Shown here: one piece after another, positions 7,994 through 16,308 of the stretch
Layout: every line of letters begins with the position of its first letter
How positions within the stretch are numbered: the first letter of the stretch is position 1
DNA from: an uncultured beta proteobacterium
GTDB lineage: Bacteria > Pseudomonadota > Gammaproteobacteria > Burkholderiales > Burkholderiaceae_C
Assembly (NCBI GenBank): GCA_903853895.1
Contig: CAINUX010000142.1
Location: forward strand, 1-36,331
Direction of reading: 5' to 3'
Length of the DNA: 36,331 bases
Made by a program: the position numbers and the translations under genes
The notes under the pieces: model-generated
Databases searched by the model: none
Told to the model about the DNA's origin: nothing
What the model saw: only the letters and a program-made list of their open reading frames with translations

Positions 7994-10863
7994 GCTGTCT
8001 CTCCTTCAGGACGCGTGGGCTGCGCCACCGCCGCCGGCGGAATAGGTGCAAAGTAGCCGACCACCAGCATCAGCGCACCCACTGCAATAAACGCCACAAT
8101 GCGCTCGGAGCCACCGCGGTTGGACAGGTCGATCAAAAAGAGTTTGGCCACCGTCAGGCCCAGCAGCGCGGCACCAATCATCCACACCGGTCGGGAAGGA
8201 CCCACCACCCTACGGCGATGGGCCACCAGCATCAATGCCATGGCCAGCAGCGTCCACAGAATGGAGTAGCCGGTCTGCACCAGAAAGGATGCAAACAACC
8301 GGTCCGCATGCCACGGCACGGCCGCAAAGTGGTGGGCCACGCGCAGCCACACCGTATTGACCGCCACGAAGGCCAGGCCCGCCAGCACCATCGTCCAGCG
8401 TGTGTCCATGACACTCCGGGGCACGGCCAGATCGCTGGCGCGCACACGACTCAGCCACAAGGCGCAGGCACCCAGCGCCAGCGCGACCGTCAGGTCCGTG
8501 GGGTTGAGCAGGGGCACAAAGGGCAAGGGCTGTGCGTTGCCATCGGAATGCACGGACACCAGCAGAGCGCCCAGCGCCACGGCTACGGCCAGCGGCACGG
8601 CGGCGCGCCACAGATAGGCGGTGGCAAAACGGTCTAGCGGCCAACGGGTGCGCACTGCGCTGTCGGCTGCGTACAGCGCACGCCAGCCCAGCCCCAACAA
8701 CACGGCGACGCTGGCCAGCAAAAAGATCACGCTGGCCCACGCCGTGCCTTGCAGATGGGCCTGCTGCACGCCCCAGACCAGCAGGTTTCCGGTGAGCAGG
8801 ACCAGCAGCCAGACGCCCCCACTGTGCACCCATGACCACCAGCGCTGAGGTGCCATGGCGTCCAGACGCCTGAGCGTGGCAAAGTGCAGCACCAGAGCCA
8901 CCGGCCAGACCAGCCAACCCCAGGACTGGAACACATGGCGCATTTCCAGCATCCCGTGCAGCGCAACCAGAGCCATGATGGGCAACGAGAACAAGGCGGG
9001 CGTAGCCGCAACCGACCACGGGCTTTGCCGCGCCGGCAGTGCCAGACGATGCGCCAGCCAGGCGCTGCCCAGCCAGGTCAGCATCTCCAGATACGACTGC
9101 AGCGCACTGGTGAACACGGATATCCACTGCCCGTCCGCATTCGGTACCGCGCGCTCGATCTCATGCCCCACCGCAAACTGCCACCACAGGAAACCCACCC
9201 AAAACAGGGCCGGCGACAGCGACCGCTCCATCGCCACAAACTGGCCGGCCCAGTCCGATCCCCGCGCCGCGGCAGCACCGCGTGACCAGTACCCAATGGC
9301 CAGCGCCGAGGCAGCCAGCAACACAGCACCAATGAAGGCCGGGTTGGCCAGCGGCCAGGCCGAGACCTGCACCTGCTCAAACGACCGCAGGTAGCTCAGG
9401 GCCGCAAACAGCTGCAAGGCCAGACCCGCCAAGCGCGCCAGCCAGCGGTCCTGTCGCTGGCCCATCCAGTAGACCGCAGCACCCTCGGCAGCCCACACGG
9501 CGCTTGTCCAGCGCGCGTCCAGCGCCAGCGGCACGGCCAACGTGACAAATCCCAGGCCCAGTGCGACAAAGCACTCGGCAAGCCACTGGCCGACGCCGCC
9601 GTCCTTGCGTTTGAGGGCCCACCAGCCCAACGCCAAATACACCGCGCCCAAGACGAGTGCGGAGAAGGCCGCGGCGTATTCCAGGTCGCGCACCAGGCCC
9701 ACCTGCAGGCCAAACGCCGCCAGCGGCAGGCCAAAAATCAGCGTGGCGTCGACAGCCTGTTTGGGCACCAGCCCATGGCGCGTCGCATACATCAAACTGG
9801 CCGCCAGATACAGCACAAAGAAGGCAATCAAAAAGGGCTCGGTGCTGGCCAGCTGTTCGGGCTGGTACTTCAACACGCCCCACAGCGTGGCCACCCCAAA
9901 AGTAGCAAAGAAACCCAGCAGGTTCAGCGCGCGCCAGGCCCGCGACCAGGCCACGGTGACTATTGCCCCACCGAGCAGCAAGTAGTAGCTGAACAGCCCC
10001 ACATGGTCGCCCTGCCCGGTGGACAGCAGAATGGGCGCGGCGAAGGCACCGGCAAAACCAATGAAGGCCATGGGCATGGCGTTTTGCAGCAGCGCAATCG
10101 CCGTGGAGAAGGCGCAGATAAGGCCCAGCACGACAAACGCCGCGCCCGCCGGCAAAAACTGGTACAGCCGAAACGCCGCGAACACGGTCAGGTACAGCAC
10201 ACCGACGCCCGCGCCCTGCAGGGTCAGCGCGTAGGCCAGACGATCGGGCTGACGCGCATGCAACTTCCATCCGAATACAAACAGTGCGATGCCCGCAGCA
10301 CCAATTGCCGCCAGGCGCAGTTCGGGCGGCAGCATGGCGTTGTCGATGGCGTACTTGGCCAAAAAAGCCAGACCGACAAACAGCACCAGCACGCCCATGC
10401 GCACAATGGTGTTGCCGCCGAGCAGCCAGGTGCGTGCTGCCGCAAAACCCCGGGACAAAAGGTCAGGCGACACCGTTGCGGGGTCGCCAGGCAAGTCTTC
10501 GTCTGCGCCCTCGCTTGCGTACGCGGTAGTTTTAGAGGGGGTACTGCCGGGCAATGTGTCTTTGAAATCCGGCTGCTCGGTGACTGCAACCGACTGTACG
10601 TTTGCAGTCACCGGTTCGACCACCCTCGCAGTCGAGGTTCCAGTCGCGGTTGCGATCGGCACTATGCTGTGCGCCTGCGTGACGGCTTGCTGCGCCGCAA
10701 ACTCCTTCTTCGCTTGCGCGCTGGCCTCTTTGCGCACTTCATTGCGCAGCGTCCGCGCGGCAAATGCACCCAGCAAGGCACCCAGGATGAGACCGAGTCC
10801 GGCATCGTGCCGCTCCACAAAGTAGCCCAGAACGGCCCCCCAGATTGCACCCCATAGCAGCAT
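7990..10863 (-). CDS. DUF2339 family polytopic membrane protein
   Basis: A very large inner-membrane protein (957 residues). The N-terminus is a glycine-rich hydrophobic segment (WGAIWGAVLGYF, then LGLILGALLGAFAA), followed by a charged, Ala-rich helix and a linker to about residue 150; the rest is a near-continuous series of membrane helices, more than twenty by eye. Length, topology and the DUF3999 partner identify the DUF2339 family, whose function is unknown. I chose the ATG at 10863 rather than the TTG at 10869 because GGGAGC (10870-10875, complement) is spaced 6 bases from it. The Trp-rich loops and many paired short helices suggest a transporter or scaffold, but no family motif for transport is visible. 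Confidence 0.85.
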   Translation of the reverse strand: MLLWGAIWGAVLGYFVERHDAGLGLILGALLGAFAARTLRNEVRKEASAQAKKEFAAQQAVTQAHSIVPIATATGTSTARVVEPVTANVQSVAVTEQPDFKDTLPGSTPSKTTAYASEGADEDLPGDPATVSPDLLSRGFAAARTWLLGGNTIVRMGVLVLFVGLAFLAKYAIDNAMLPPELRLAAIGAAGIALFVFGWKLHARQPDRLAYALTLQGAGVGVLYLTVFAAFRLYQFLPAGAAFVVLGLICAFSTAIALLQNAMPMAFIGFAGAFAAPILLSTGQGDHVGLFSYYLLLGGAIVTVAWSRAWRALNLLGFFATFGVATLWGVLKYQPEQLASTEPFLIAFFVLYLAASLMYATRHGLVPKQAVDATLIFGLPLAAFGLQVGLVRDLEYAAAFSALVLGAVYLALGWWALKRKDGGVGQWLAECFVALGLGFVTLAVPLALDARWTSAVWAAEGAAVYWMGQRQDRWLARLAGLALQLFAALSYLRSFEQVQVSAWPLANPAFIGAVLLAASALAIGYWSRGAAAARGSDWAGQFVAMERSLSPALFWVGFLWWQFAVGHEIERAVPNADGQWISVFTSALQSYLEMLTWLGSAWLAHRLALPARQSPWSVAATPALFSLPIMALVALHGMLEMRHVFQSWGWLVWPVALVLHFATLRRLDAMAPQRWWSWVHSGGVWLLVLLTGNLLVWGVQQAHLQGTAWASVIFLLASVAVLLGLGWRALYAADSAVRTRWPLDRFATAYLWRAAVPLAVAVALGALLVSVHSDGNAQPLPFVPLLNPTDLTVALALGACALWLSRVRASDLAVPRSVMDTRWTMVLAGLAFVAVNTVWLRVAHHFAAVPWHADRLFASFLVQTGYSILWTLLAMALMLVAHRRRVVGPSRPVWMIGAALLGLTVAKLFLIDLSNRGGSERIVAFIAVGALMLVVGYFAPIPPAAVAQPTRPEGETA

Positions 10864-10895
10864 GAACAAGCTCCCGTGATTGAATCGGTCAAAGC

Positions 10896-10916
10896 GCCGG
10901 GCCCGACAAACCCGGC
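10896..10916. repeat. GC-rich stem in the divergent 163-bp intergenic region
   Basis: GCCGGG (10896-10901) and CCCGGC (10911-10916) form a perfect 6-bp inverted repeat with a 9-base loop, between the DUF2339 gene and the alpha-hydroxy-acid dehydrogenase. No T-run follows; it may be a 5'-leader stem or an operator. The rest of the gap (10864-11026) shows only the ribosome sites. Confidence 0.3.
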
Positions 10917-11026
10917 CGGGGCAGTCTATCCCATGCTGTCAAAAAAATTTCAATCCGCCGGGGGCCAATTTCACGCCACGCGACGGCGCAGCCAGCTACC
11001 ATCATCCCAACTTACAGGAGACAAAA

Positions 11027-12178
11027 ATGACCGTTATCACCAACATCGAAGACCTGCGTGTCCTGGCCCAGAAACGCGTGCCCCGCATGTTCTACGACTA
11101 CGCCGACTCCGGGTCATGGACCGAGGGCACCTACCGCTCCAACGAGTCCGACTTTCAGAAAATTAAGTTCCGCCAGCGCGTGGCCATCAATATGGACAAC
11201 CGCAGCACCGCCAGCACCCTTGTGGGCCAGCCTGTGACCATGCCGTTAGCTCTGGCCCCAGTCGGCTCGACCGGCATGCACCATGCGGACGGTGAAATCC
11301 TGGCAGCACGCGCGGCTAACAGGTTTGGTGTTCCGTTCACGCTGTCGACCATGAGCATCTGCTCGATTGAAGCGGTGGCAGCCAGCACCAAACAACCCTT
11401 CTGGTTCCAGCTCTACGTGATGCGCGACCGCGCCTTCATCGAACGCCTCATCGAGCGCGCCCGTGCGGCCAACTGCTCGGCCCTGGTGCTGACGCTGGAC
11501 CTGCAAATCCTGGCCCAGCGCCACAAGGATCTCAAGAACGGCCTGTCGGTGCCAGTCAAGCCCACCCTCTCCAGTGTCATCAACCTGCTGACCAAGCCAC
11601 GCTGGTGCCTGGGCATGGCGGGCACGAAGAACCGCCAGTTCGGCAACATTGTGGGCCACGTCAGCGGAGTCAACGATGTGAGCTCGCTGTCCGCCTGGAC
11701 CAGCCAGATGTTTGACCCCACCCTGAACTGGAATGACGTCGAGTGGATCAAGAAGCGCTGGGGTGGCAAGCTCATCCTCAAGGGCATTCAGGATGTGGAG
11801 GACGCGCGACTGGCCGCACAAAGCGGCGCCGACGCGCTCATCGTCTCCAACCACGGCGGGCGCCAGCTCGACGGCGCAGAATCTTCCATCAATGCCCTGC
11901 CACCGATCGTGGATGCGGTGGGCAAACAGATCGAAGTCCACATGGACGGTGGCGTGCGCAGCGGCCAGGATGTTCTCAAGGCCGTTGCCCTGGGCGCCAA
12001 AGGGGTCTACATTGGCCGACCGTTCGTGTATGGCTTGGGTGCCATGGGCGAGGCCGGCGTCACCAAGGCCCTTGAGATCATCCACAAGGAATTGGACCTC
12101 ACCATGGCCCTGTGCGGCAAGACCCGCCTCGATCAGGTCGACAAGAGCATTCTTCTGCCCGGCAGTTACCCCACCTGA
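11027..12178 (+). CDS. FMN-dependent alpha-hydroxy-acid dehydrogenase (LldD-like)
   Basis: A 383-residue TIM-barrel flavoenzyme of the L-lactate dehydrogenase/glycolate oxidase family, which oxidises an L-2-hydroxy acid to the 2-oxo acid and passes electrons to quinone, cytochrome or oxygen. Visible hallmarks are the substrate Tyr in FYDYADSGS (about residues 20-28), LAPVGSTGM (FMN site), FQLYVMRDR, the catalytic block SNHGGRQLDG with base H276 and substrate Arg, then DGGVRSGQDVLKA and GRPFVYG for FMN phosphate. AGGAG (11016-11020) is 6 bases before the ATG; upstream in-frame extension to 10880 is not family-like. The segment LDLQILAQRHKDLKNGL is the variant common in proteobacterial lldD-like proteins. 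The actual substrate (lactate, glycolate, mandelate or other) is not determined. It appears monocistronic. Confidence 0.93.
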   Translation: MTVITNIEDLRVLAQKRVPRMFYDYADSGSWTEGTYRSNESDFQKIKFRQRVAINMDNRSTASTLVGQPVTMPLALAPVGSTGMHHADGEILAARAANRFGVPFTLSTMSICSIEAVAASTKQPFWFQLYVMRDRAFIERLIERARAANCSALVLTLDLQILAQRHKDLKNGLSVPVKPTLSSVINLLTKPRWCLGMAGTKNRQFGNIVGHVSGVNDVSSLSAWTSQMFDPTLNWNDVEWIKKRWGGKLILKGIQDVEDARLAAQSGADALIVSNHGGRQLDGAESSINALPPIVDAVGKQIEVHMDGGVRSGQDVLKAVALGAKGVYIGRPFVYGLGAMGEAGVTKALEIIHKELDLTMALCGKTRLDQVDKSILLPGSYPT

Positions 12179-12212
12179 CGGCGGGCACAAGGGAGCGCCA
12201 TCCCGACTGGAT

Positions 12213-12234
12213 CAAACAAAGCGACTTGTTTTTG
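12213..12234 (+). terminator. Weak terminator-like stem after the hydroxy-acid dehydrogenase
   Basis: AAACAA (12214-12219) pairs with TTGTTT (12226-12231) over a 6-base loop, with the T-run continuing to 12233. The stem is AT-only apart from one pair, so stability is low. Confidence 0.25.
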
Positions 12235-12274
12235 CGTTAGGATGAAACGGTTTTCCACGCAAAGGACCCTATCC

Positions 12275-13207
12275 ATGAGCCCCAACAAATTCCGACTGGT
12301 GACCCGCAGCGACTTTGACGGTCTGGTCTGCGCGGTGCTGCTCAACGAGCTGGACCTGATCGACGACATCAAGTTCGTCCACCCCAAGGACATGCAGGAC
12401 GGCAAGGTCGACATCACCAGCCGCGACATCACGACCAACCTGCCCTATGTGGCGGCGGCGCATCTGTCGTTCGACCACCACGAATCGGAGACCATCCGCA
12501 ACACCGGTGAGCGCCCCAACCACATCATCTCGGCCGAGGCCCCGTCCGCTGCCCGAGTGGTGTACGACTACTACGGCGGCGCCAAGGCCTTCCCCAAGAT
12601 CAGCAATGACATGATGGTGGCCGTGGACAAGGCCGATTCGGCCCAGTTCAGCCACGAGGAAATTCTGGAGCCCACCGACTGGGTGCTACTGAACTACCTG
12701 ATGGATTCGCGCACCGGGCTGGGGCGTTTTCGCGAGTTCCGGGTCAGCAACTACCAGTTGATGATGGACCTGATCCAATACTGCCGCAACCACGGTATTG
12801 ACGACATACTAAAACTGCCAGACGTGGTGGAGCGCGTGGACCTGTACTTCGATCACGCCGCGCGTGCCCGTGAGCAGATTGAGCGCTGTGCCACCGTGCA
12901 CAAGAACCTGGTGGTGCTGGATTTGCGCAACGAAGAAACCATCTTCGCCGCCAACCGTTTCATGATTTATGCGCTGTACCCACAGTGCAACATATCGATC
13001 CACGTGATGTGGGGTGTGCAAAAGCAGAACACCGTGTTTGCCACCGGCAAGTCCATTCTGGACCGCGGCAGCAAGACCAATGTGGGCGAGCTGATGCTGC
13101 AGTACGGCGGCGGTGGCCACAACGCGGCCGGCACCTGCCAGGTCGAGAACGAGCAAGCCGAGGACGTGCTGGGCGCGTTGGTCAACCAGATCAATTCCGA
13201 TGGTTGA
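12275..13207 (+). CDS. DHH/DHHA1 superfamily phosphoesterase
   Basis: A soluble 310-residue DHH-family phosphoesterase, a group that includes exopolyphosphatase, RecJ, NrnA-type nanoRNases and cyclic-dinucleotide phosphodiesterases. Metal-binding motifs are visible: SDFDG (residues 12-16), DHHES (D67 H68 H69) and a C-terminal DHHA1 signature GGGGHNAAGTC. I chose the ATG at 12275, which has AGGA (12262-12265) 9 bases upstream, over the ATG at 12242. The gene overlaps the next gene by 8 bases, and that gene overlaps dinB by 4, so the three form one operon. Substrate is not evident; an RNA-fragment, cyclic-dinucleotide or polyphosphate phosphoesterase are all possible. Confidence 0.88.
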   Translation: MSPNKFRLVTRSDFDGLVCAVLLNELDLIDDIKFVHPKDMQDGKVDITSRDITTNLPYVAAAHLSFDHHESETIRNTGERPNHIISAEAPSAARVVYDYYGGAKAFPKISNDMMVAVDKADSAQFSHEEILEPTDWVLLNYLMDSRTGLGRFREFRVSNYQLMMDLIQYCRNHGIDDILKLPDVVERVDLYFDHAARAREQIERCATVHKNLVVLDLRNEETIFAANRFMIYALYPQCNISIHVMWGVQKQNTVFATGKSILDRGSKTNVGELMLQYGGGGHNAAGTCQVENEQAEDVLGALVNQINSDG

Positions 13208-13694
13208 GCGGGGCGTCTCGGGCTGGTGGCGTGCAGCCACCATTGCCTGCTTGGTCTTGCTGAGCGTTGCGGTAACGACAGGCTTCAGCATGTTCGAGCA
13301 GTTCAAGGCGCAGGTGCAGCATCTGCAGGGCCAACTGAAGGACACCGCACAGATCAAATACATCGCAATACTCGTTGATGCCGACCAGGCACCAGCCGTT
13401 CTGGTCACCATGGCCCTGCAAGACAATGCCCTGCAGTTGCAGCGGCTCAACAGTGTGACCGAGGGGCGTGAAGACACGATGCAACTCTGGGCCTTGTCCG
13501 ACGGCGACCCTGCGCGATCCTTGGGTGTATTGGAGAGCAAAGGCAAAACCCTGCGCCTGACCGCCACCGAGCGTGACTTGGCCAGCGCCACCCGTCTGGC
13601 CATCAGCGTGGAAAACAAAGGCGGCGTCACCCAGGCCAAGGGGCCACGCCTGCCCTACTTGTTCACCGGAGCAGTGGTCCAAAAAGCCTTGTGA
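13200..13694 (+). CDS. RskA-like single-pass membrane protein lacking an anti-sigma domain
   Basis: A 164-residue protein with a very short cytoplasmic N-terminus (MVERGVSGWWR), one membrane helix (about residues 10-31), a coiled-coil-like stretch (about 33-50) and a periplasmic domain matching the C-terminal part of RskA/anti-sigma-K proteins: MQLWALSDGDPARSLGVL, LAISVENKGG and a final GPRLPYLFTGAVV. Ordinary RskA proteins carry a cytoplasmic zinc or ZAS domain of 70 or more residues that holds the sigma factor; none is present here and no ECF sigma gene adjoins. The ATG overlaps the DHH gene's end by 8 bases and its stop overlaps the dinB GTG start (GTGA), so it is translated in the same operon. 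Function is unknown. Confidence 0.8.
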   Translation: MVERGVSGWWRAATIACLVLLSVAVTTGFSMFEQFKAQVQHLQGQLKDTAQIKYIAILVDADQAPAVLVTMALQDNALQLQRLNSVTEGREDTMQLWALSDGDPARSLGVLESKGKTLRLTATERDLASATRLAISVENKGGVTQAKGPRLPYLFTGAVVQKAL

Positions 13695-15004
13695 ACGATC
13701 CTGCGCCCGCGCTGCCACGGCGCATCGCCCATCTGGATATGGACGCTTTTTATGCGTCAGTGGAGTTGCTGCGCTACCCCCAACTCAAGAACCTGCCGGT
13801 GGTGATTGGCGGCGGGCGCCGTTCCATACAGGACGCGCTGGAGGCCCTGCGCGCCACCGATCTGCAAAACGCCGACCCGGCAGAGCCCGAAACGCCGTGG
13901 GACGCCACGGCCCAGCGCGCGGCCCTCAGGCGCATTCCGCTGGACGCCTTTGCCCGCCTGTCCAGCTACACCGGGCGCGGCGTCATCACTACGGCCACCT
14001 ACGCGGCACGCCAGTTTGGCATCGGCTCTGCCATGGGCCTGATGAAGGCCGCCAAACTGTGCCCACAGGCCATTTTGCTGCCGGTGGATTTTGAGGAATA
14101 CCGCAAGTTCTCGCGCCAGTTCAAGGCCATCATCACCGAGATCGCACCGCTGATGGAGGACCGTGGCGTGGACGAGGTTTACATCGACTTCACCGAGGTG
14201 CCCGGTGGCCAGCGCGAAGGAGGGCGTGTGCTGGCGCGCCTGATCCAGAAGAGCATTTTTGAGGCCACCGGCCTGACCTGCTCGGTGGGCGTGGCACCCA
14301 ACAAGCTGCTGGCAAAAATGGCCAGCGAATTCAATAAACCCAAGGGCATTGCCATCGTGCATGAGATTGATCTGGAGACGCTGATCTGGCCGCTGGCCTG
14401 CCGCAAGATCAATGGCATTGGCCCCAAGGCCGACGAGAAGCTCAAGAGTTTTAGCATTGAAACGATTGGGCAGTTGGCCCAGCGCGACCTGCACTGGCTG
14501 GTGCAGACCTTTGGCACCAGAACCGGCGCCTGGCTGCACGACGCGGCACACGGGCGCGACAACCGCCCCATCGTCACCGACAGTGAACCGGTGAGCATGA
14601 GCCGAGAAACCACCTTCGAGCGCGACCTGCACGCCGTGCGCGACAAGGCCGAACTCGGCGCCGTGTTTACCCTGCTGTGCGAACAGGTCGCGGCCGATCT
14701 TCAACGCAAGGGCTACGTGGGCAAAACCATAGGCATCAAGCTGCGCTATGACGATTTCAAAAGCGTCACCCGCGACATCACCATAGCCCACTACACGGCG
14801 GATGCCAAAACCATTCGGCAAATGGCCGGGCAGTGCCTCAAGCGCGTGAACCTGACGCGGCGCCTGCGCCTGCTGGGCGTGCGCGTGGGGGCTCTGCGCA
14901 AAGGCTCCGGCGTTGAAGAACCCGAGGAAAATCAGGCACTAGCCCTCGCCAATGCTGAACACTTCGCTATCAATTTGAAAGCAGAGACCGACCAGTTGTT
15001 CTGA
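13691..15004 (+). CDS. dinB: DNA polymerase IV (Y-family), with fingers insertion
   Basis: An error-prone Y-family polymerase, 437 residues (E. coli Pol IV has 351). Palm motifs are intact: HLDMDAFYASVE with D16, and DRGVDEVYIDF with the catalytic D161 and E162. CSVGVAPNKLLAKMAS and KINGIGPKADEKL (helix-hairpin-helix thumb) follow, then the little-finger domain. Residues about 42-94 are an insertion between the VVIGGGR and GRGVITTATYAAR motifs, which are nearly adjacent in E. coli. The C-terminus ends DQLF, resembling a beta-clamp binding motif. Translation starts at GTG 13691 inside the previous gene's stop. The 3' end of the frame overlaps an interspersed repeat at 14966. No LexA box was seen upstream of the operon, so SOS control is not supported here. 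Confidence 0.95.
   Translation: MNDPAPALPRRIAHLDMDAFYASVELLRYPQLKNLPVVIGGGRRSIQDALEALRATDLQNADPAEPETPWDATAQRAALRRIPLDAFARLSSYTGRGVITTATYAARQFGIGSAMGLMKAAKLCPQAILLPVDFEEYRKFSRQFKAIITEIAPLMEDRGVDEVYIDFTEVPGGQREGGRVLARLIQKSIFEATGLTCSVGVAPNKLLAKMASEFNKPKGIAIVHEIDLETLIWPLACRKINGIGPKADEKLKSFSIETIGQLAQRDLHWLVQTFGTRTGAWLHDAAHGRDNRPIVTDSEPVSMSRETTFERDLHAVRDKAELGAVFTLLCEQVAADLQRKGYVGKTIGIKLRYDDFKSVTRDITIAHYTADAKTIRQMAGQCLKRVNLTRRLRLLGVRVGALRKGSGVEEPEENQALALANAEHFAINLKAETDQLF
14966..14982. repeat. Short interspersed repeat inside dinB 3' end
   Basis: GCTATCAATTTGAAAGC lies in frame within the last 15 codons of dinB and encodes part of AINLKAE. Similar 17-mers occur at 6485, 24319 and 33699. Confidence 0.4.
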
Positions 15005-15107
15005 GCCAACGTCGGGCACAACCTAGGGTTTTCACCAGGGCTCTGCGATTGGCCTTGAATTTCACTTACACCGAACTTACAGTTGAGCCATCTACGGGGA
15101 GATGGCA

Positions 15108-15407
15108 ATGTTTACACGGCTCGCACCAGCGGTTCCCTTTTCCGAGCTTCACCGCATCCGCCGGTGGCATGTGGAACATGAGCAGGACCATCCGTTGGAA
15201 TACCAGCTGTGGGACGCCGTCATCACCTGCTGGCTGATGGGCTGGGTGGGCTGGTTGCCAACCTTCGCACTGGATGCCTGGTGGGCCAGCGGCCCGTGTC
15301 TGATCGGCATGATGTTGCCCAGTCTCTACGTCAGCTGGCGCACCCGCGCCCATGCCATGAACCTGTTACGCTGTGAATGGGCCAAGGTGTCAACCCGGTT
15401 ACCGTAG
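15108..15407 (+). CDS. Small conserved membrane protein of unknown function
   Basis: A 99-residue protein with two hydrophobic helices (about residues 37-60 and 63-85) between charged ends. Start: GGGGAG (15096-15101) is 6 bases before the ATG at 15108 but directly abuts the ATG at 15102, so 15108 is preferred. The Trp/His-rich motif RRWHVEHEQDHPLEYQLWDA precedes the first helix. I recall similar proteins in Comamonadaceae but cannot assign a family or function. It stands alone between dinB and the crotonase gene, and the codon use matches the neighbours. Confidence 0.65.
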   Translation: MFTRLAPAVPFSELHRIRRWHVEHEQDHPLEYQLWDAVITCWLMGWVGWLPTFALDAWWASGPCLIGMMLPSLYVSWRTRAHAMNLLRCEWAKVSTRLP

Positions 15408-15446
15408 GAGACTCGTCGCTCTAGAAAACGGGTTTACAGTTTGGGC

Positions 15447-16304
15447 ATGACTACCTCCAAATCCCCCCTCACCTGCTTCTTCCTCACGGTCAGCGACCAC
15501 ATTGCCCACCTGGTGCTCAACAAGCCCGAGGCGATGAACACCATGCACCCCACGTTCTGGCGCGAGCTGGACCAGGTGCTGACCCAGTTGCACCAGGACG
15601 GCACGGCCCGCGCCCTGGTCATCAGCAGCACCGGCAAACACTTCAGTGCCGGCATGGCGCTGGAGACATTCGCGGGCGCCATCACCATGGACGACCAAAG
15701 CCCCGAAGGCCGCGCCGCCATCTTTGATGTGCTGGCCGACATGCAAGCCACGTTCACCAAGCTCGAAACCCTGCGCATGCCGGTGATTGCGGCCATTCAG
15801 GGCGGCTGCATTGGCGGCGCAGTCGACATGGTCAGCGCCTGCTGCATACGCTACGCCACGCCGCAAACCTTCTTCTGCATCCAGGAAATCAACATCGGCA
15901 TGGTCGCCGACGTGGGCACGCTGCAGCGCCTGCCCAAGCTGATTCCGCTGGCCGTGGTGAAAGAGCTGGCCTACACCGGCCGGCGCCTGGACGCGCAGCG
16001 CGCCCTGCAATACGGCCTGGTCAATGCGATCTGCGACACCCCAGAAGCCATGTTGGATGCCGCGTTGGCCTGCGCCGCCGAGATTGCATCCAAGCCGCCG
16101 GTGGCCATCTGGGGCACCAAGCAGGCCATCCACTACGCCCGCGACCACAGCGTGGACGATGCGCTCAAGCAAATGGGCTGGCTGCAAGGCACCATCTGGA
16201 GCAACCGCCACGTGATGGAAGCCGTCATGGCGATGAAGACCAAGCGAGCGGGCGAGTTCCCGGCGCTGGCAACGCTTACGCGGTTTGCAGATGTGGGGTT
16301 GTAG
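15447..16304 (+). CDS. Enoyl-CoA hydratase/isomerase family, dienoyl-CoA isomerase type
   Basis: A 285-residue crotonase-fold enzyme. The oxyanion-hole segments are HFSAGMALE and IQGGCIGGAVD. Three acidic residues match the delta3,5-delta2,4-dienoyl-CoA isomerase (ECH1) active site: the Asp in GGAVDMVSACC, the Glu 20 residues later in CIQEINIG, and the Asp 8 residues after that in MVADVGTLQRLPK. This spacing is the same as D176, E196 and D204 of rat ECH1, so isomerisation of 3,5-dienoyl-CoA during oxidation of unsaturated fatty acids is more likely than simple hydration. The first ATG is 15447; a TTG at 15441 is in frame. No other beta-oxidation gene is adjacent. Localisation is cytosolic. 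Confidence 0.9.
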   Translation: MTTSKSPLTCFFLTVSDHIAHLVLNKPEAMNTMHPTFWRELDQVLTQLHQDGTARALVISSTGKHFSAGMALETFAGAITMDDQSPEGRAAIFDVLADMQATFTKLETLRMPVIAAIQGGCIGGAVDMVSACCIRYATPQTFFCIQEINIGMVADVGTLQRLPKLIPLAVVKELAYTGRRLDAQRALQYGLVNAICDTPEAMLDAALACAAEIASKPPVAIWGTKQAIHYARDHSVDDALKQMGWLQGTIWSNRHVMEAVMAMKTKRAGEFPALATLTRFADVGL

Positions 16305-16308
16305 GGTT

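Noticed and set aside
7295..8637. Two plus-strand frames of 228 and 260 residues
   Set aside because: Antisense to the DUF3999 and DUF2339 genes and mutually overlapping; no motif.
9377..10270. 297-residue minus-strand frame in a second frame
   Set aside because: Lies within the DUF2339 coding sequence on the same strand; Cys/Arg-rich shadow.
9775..10857. 360-residue plus-strand open frame
   Set aside because: Antisense to the DUF2339 gene, composition rich in Arg, Gln and His, no recognisable motif; a GC-rich shadow frame.
11246..12190. 314-residue minus-strand open frame
   Set aside because: Antisense to the FMN dehydrogenase, which has all family motifs.
13757..14821. 354-residue minus-strand open frame
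   Set aside because: Antisense to dinB, whose motifs are intact; no domain recognised.
15399..16211. 270-residue minus-strand frame
   Set aside because: Antisense to the crotonase gene, which carries the catalytic residues.
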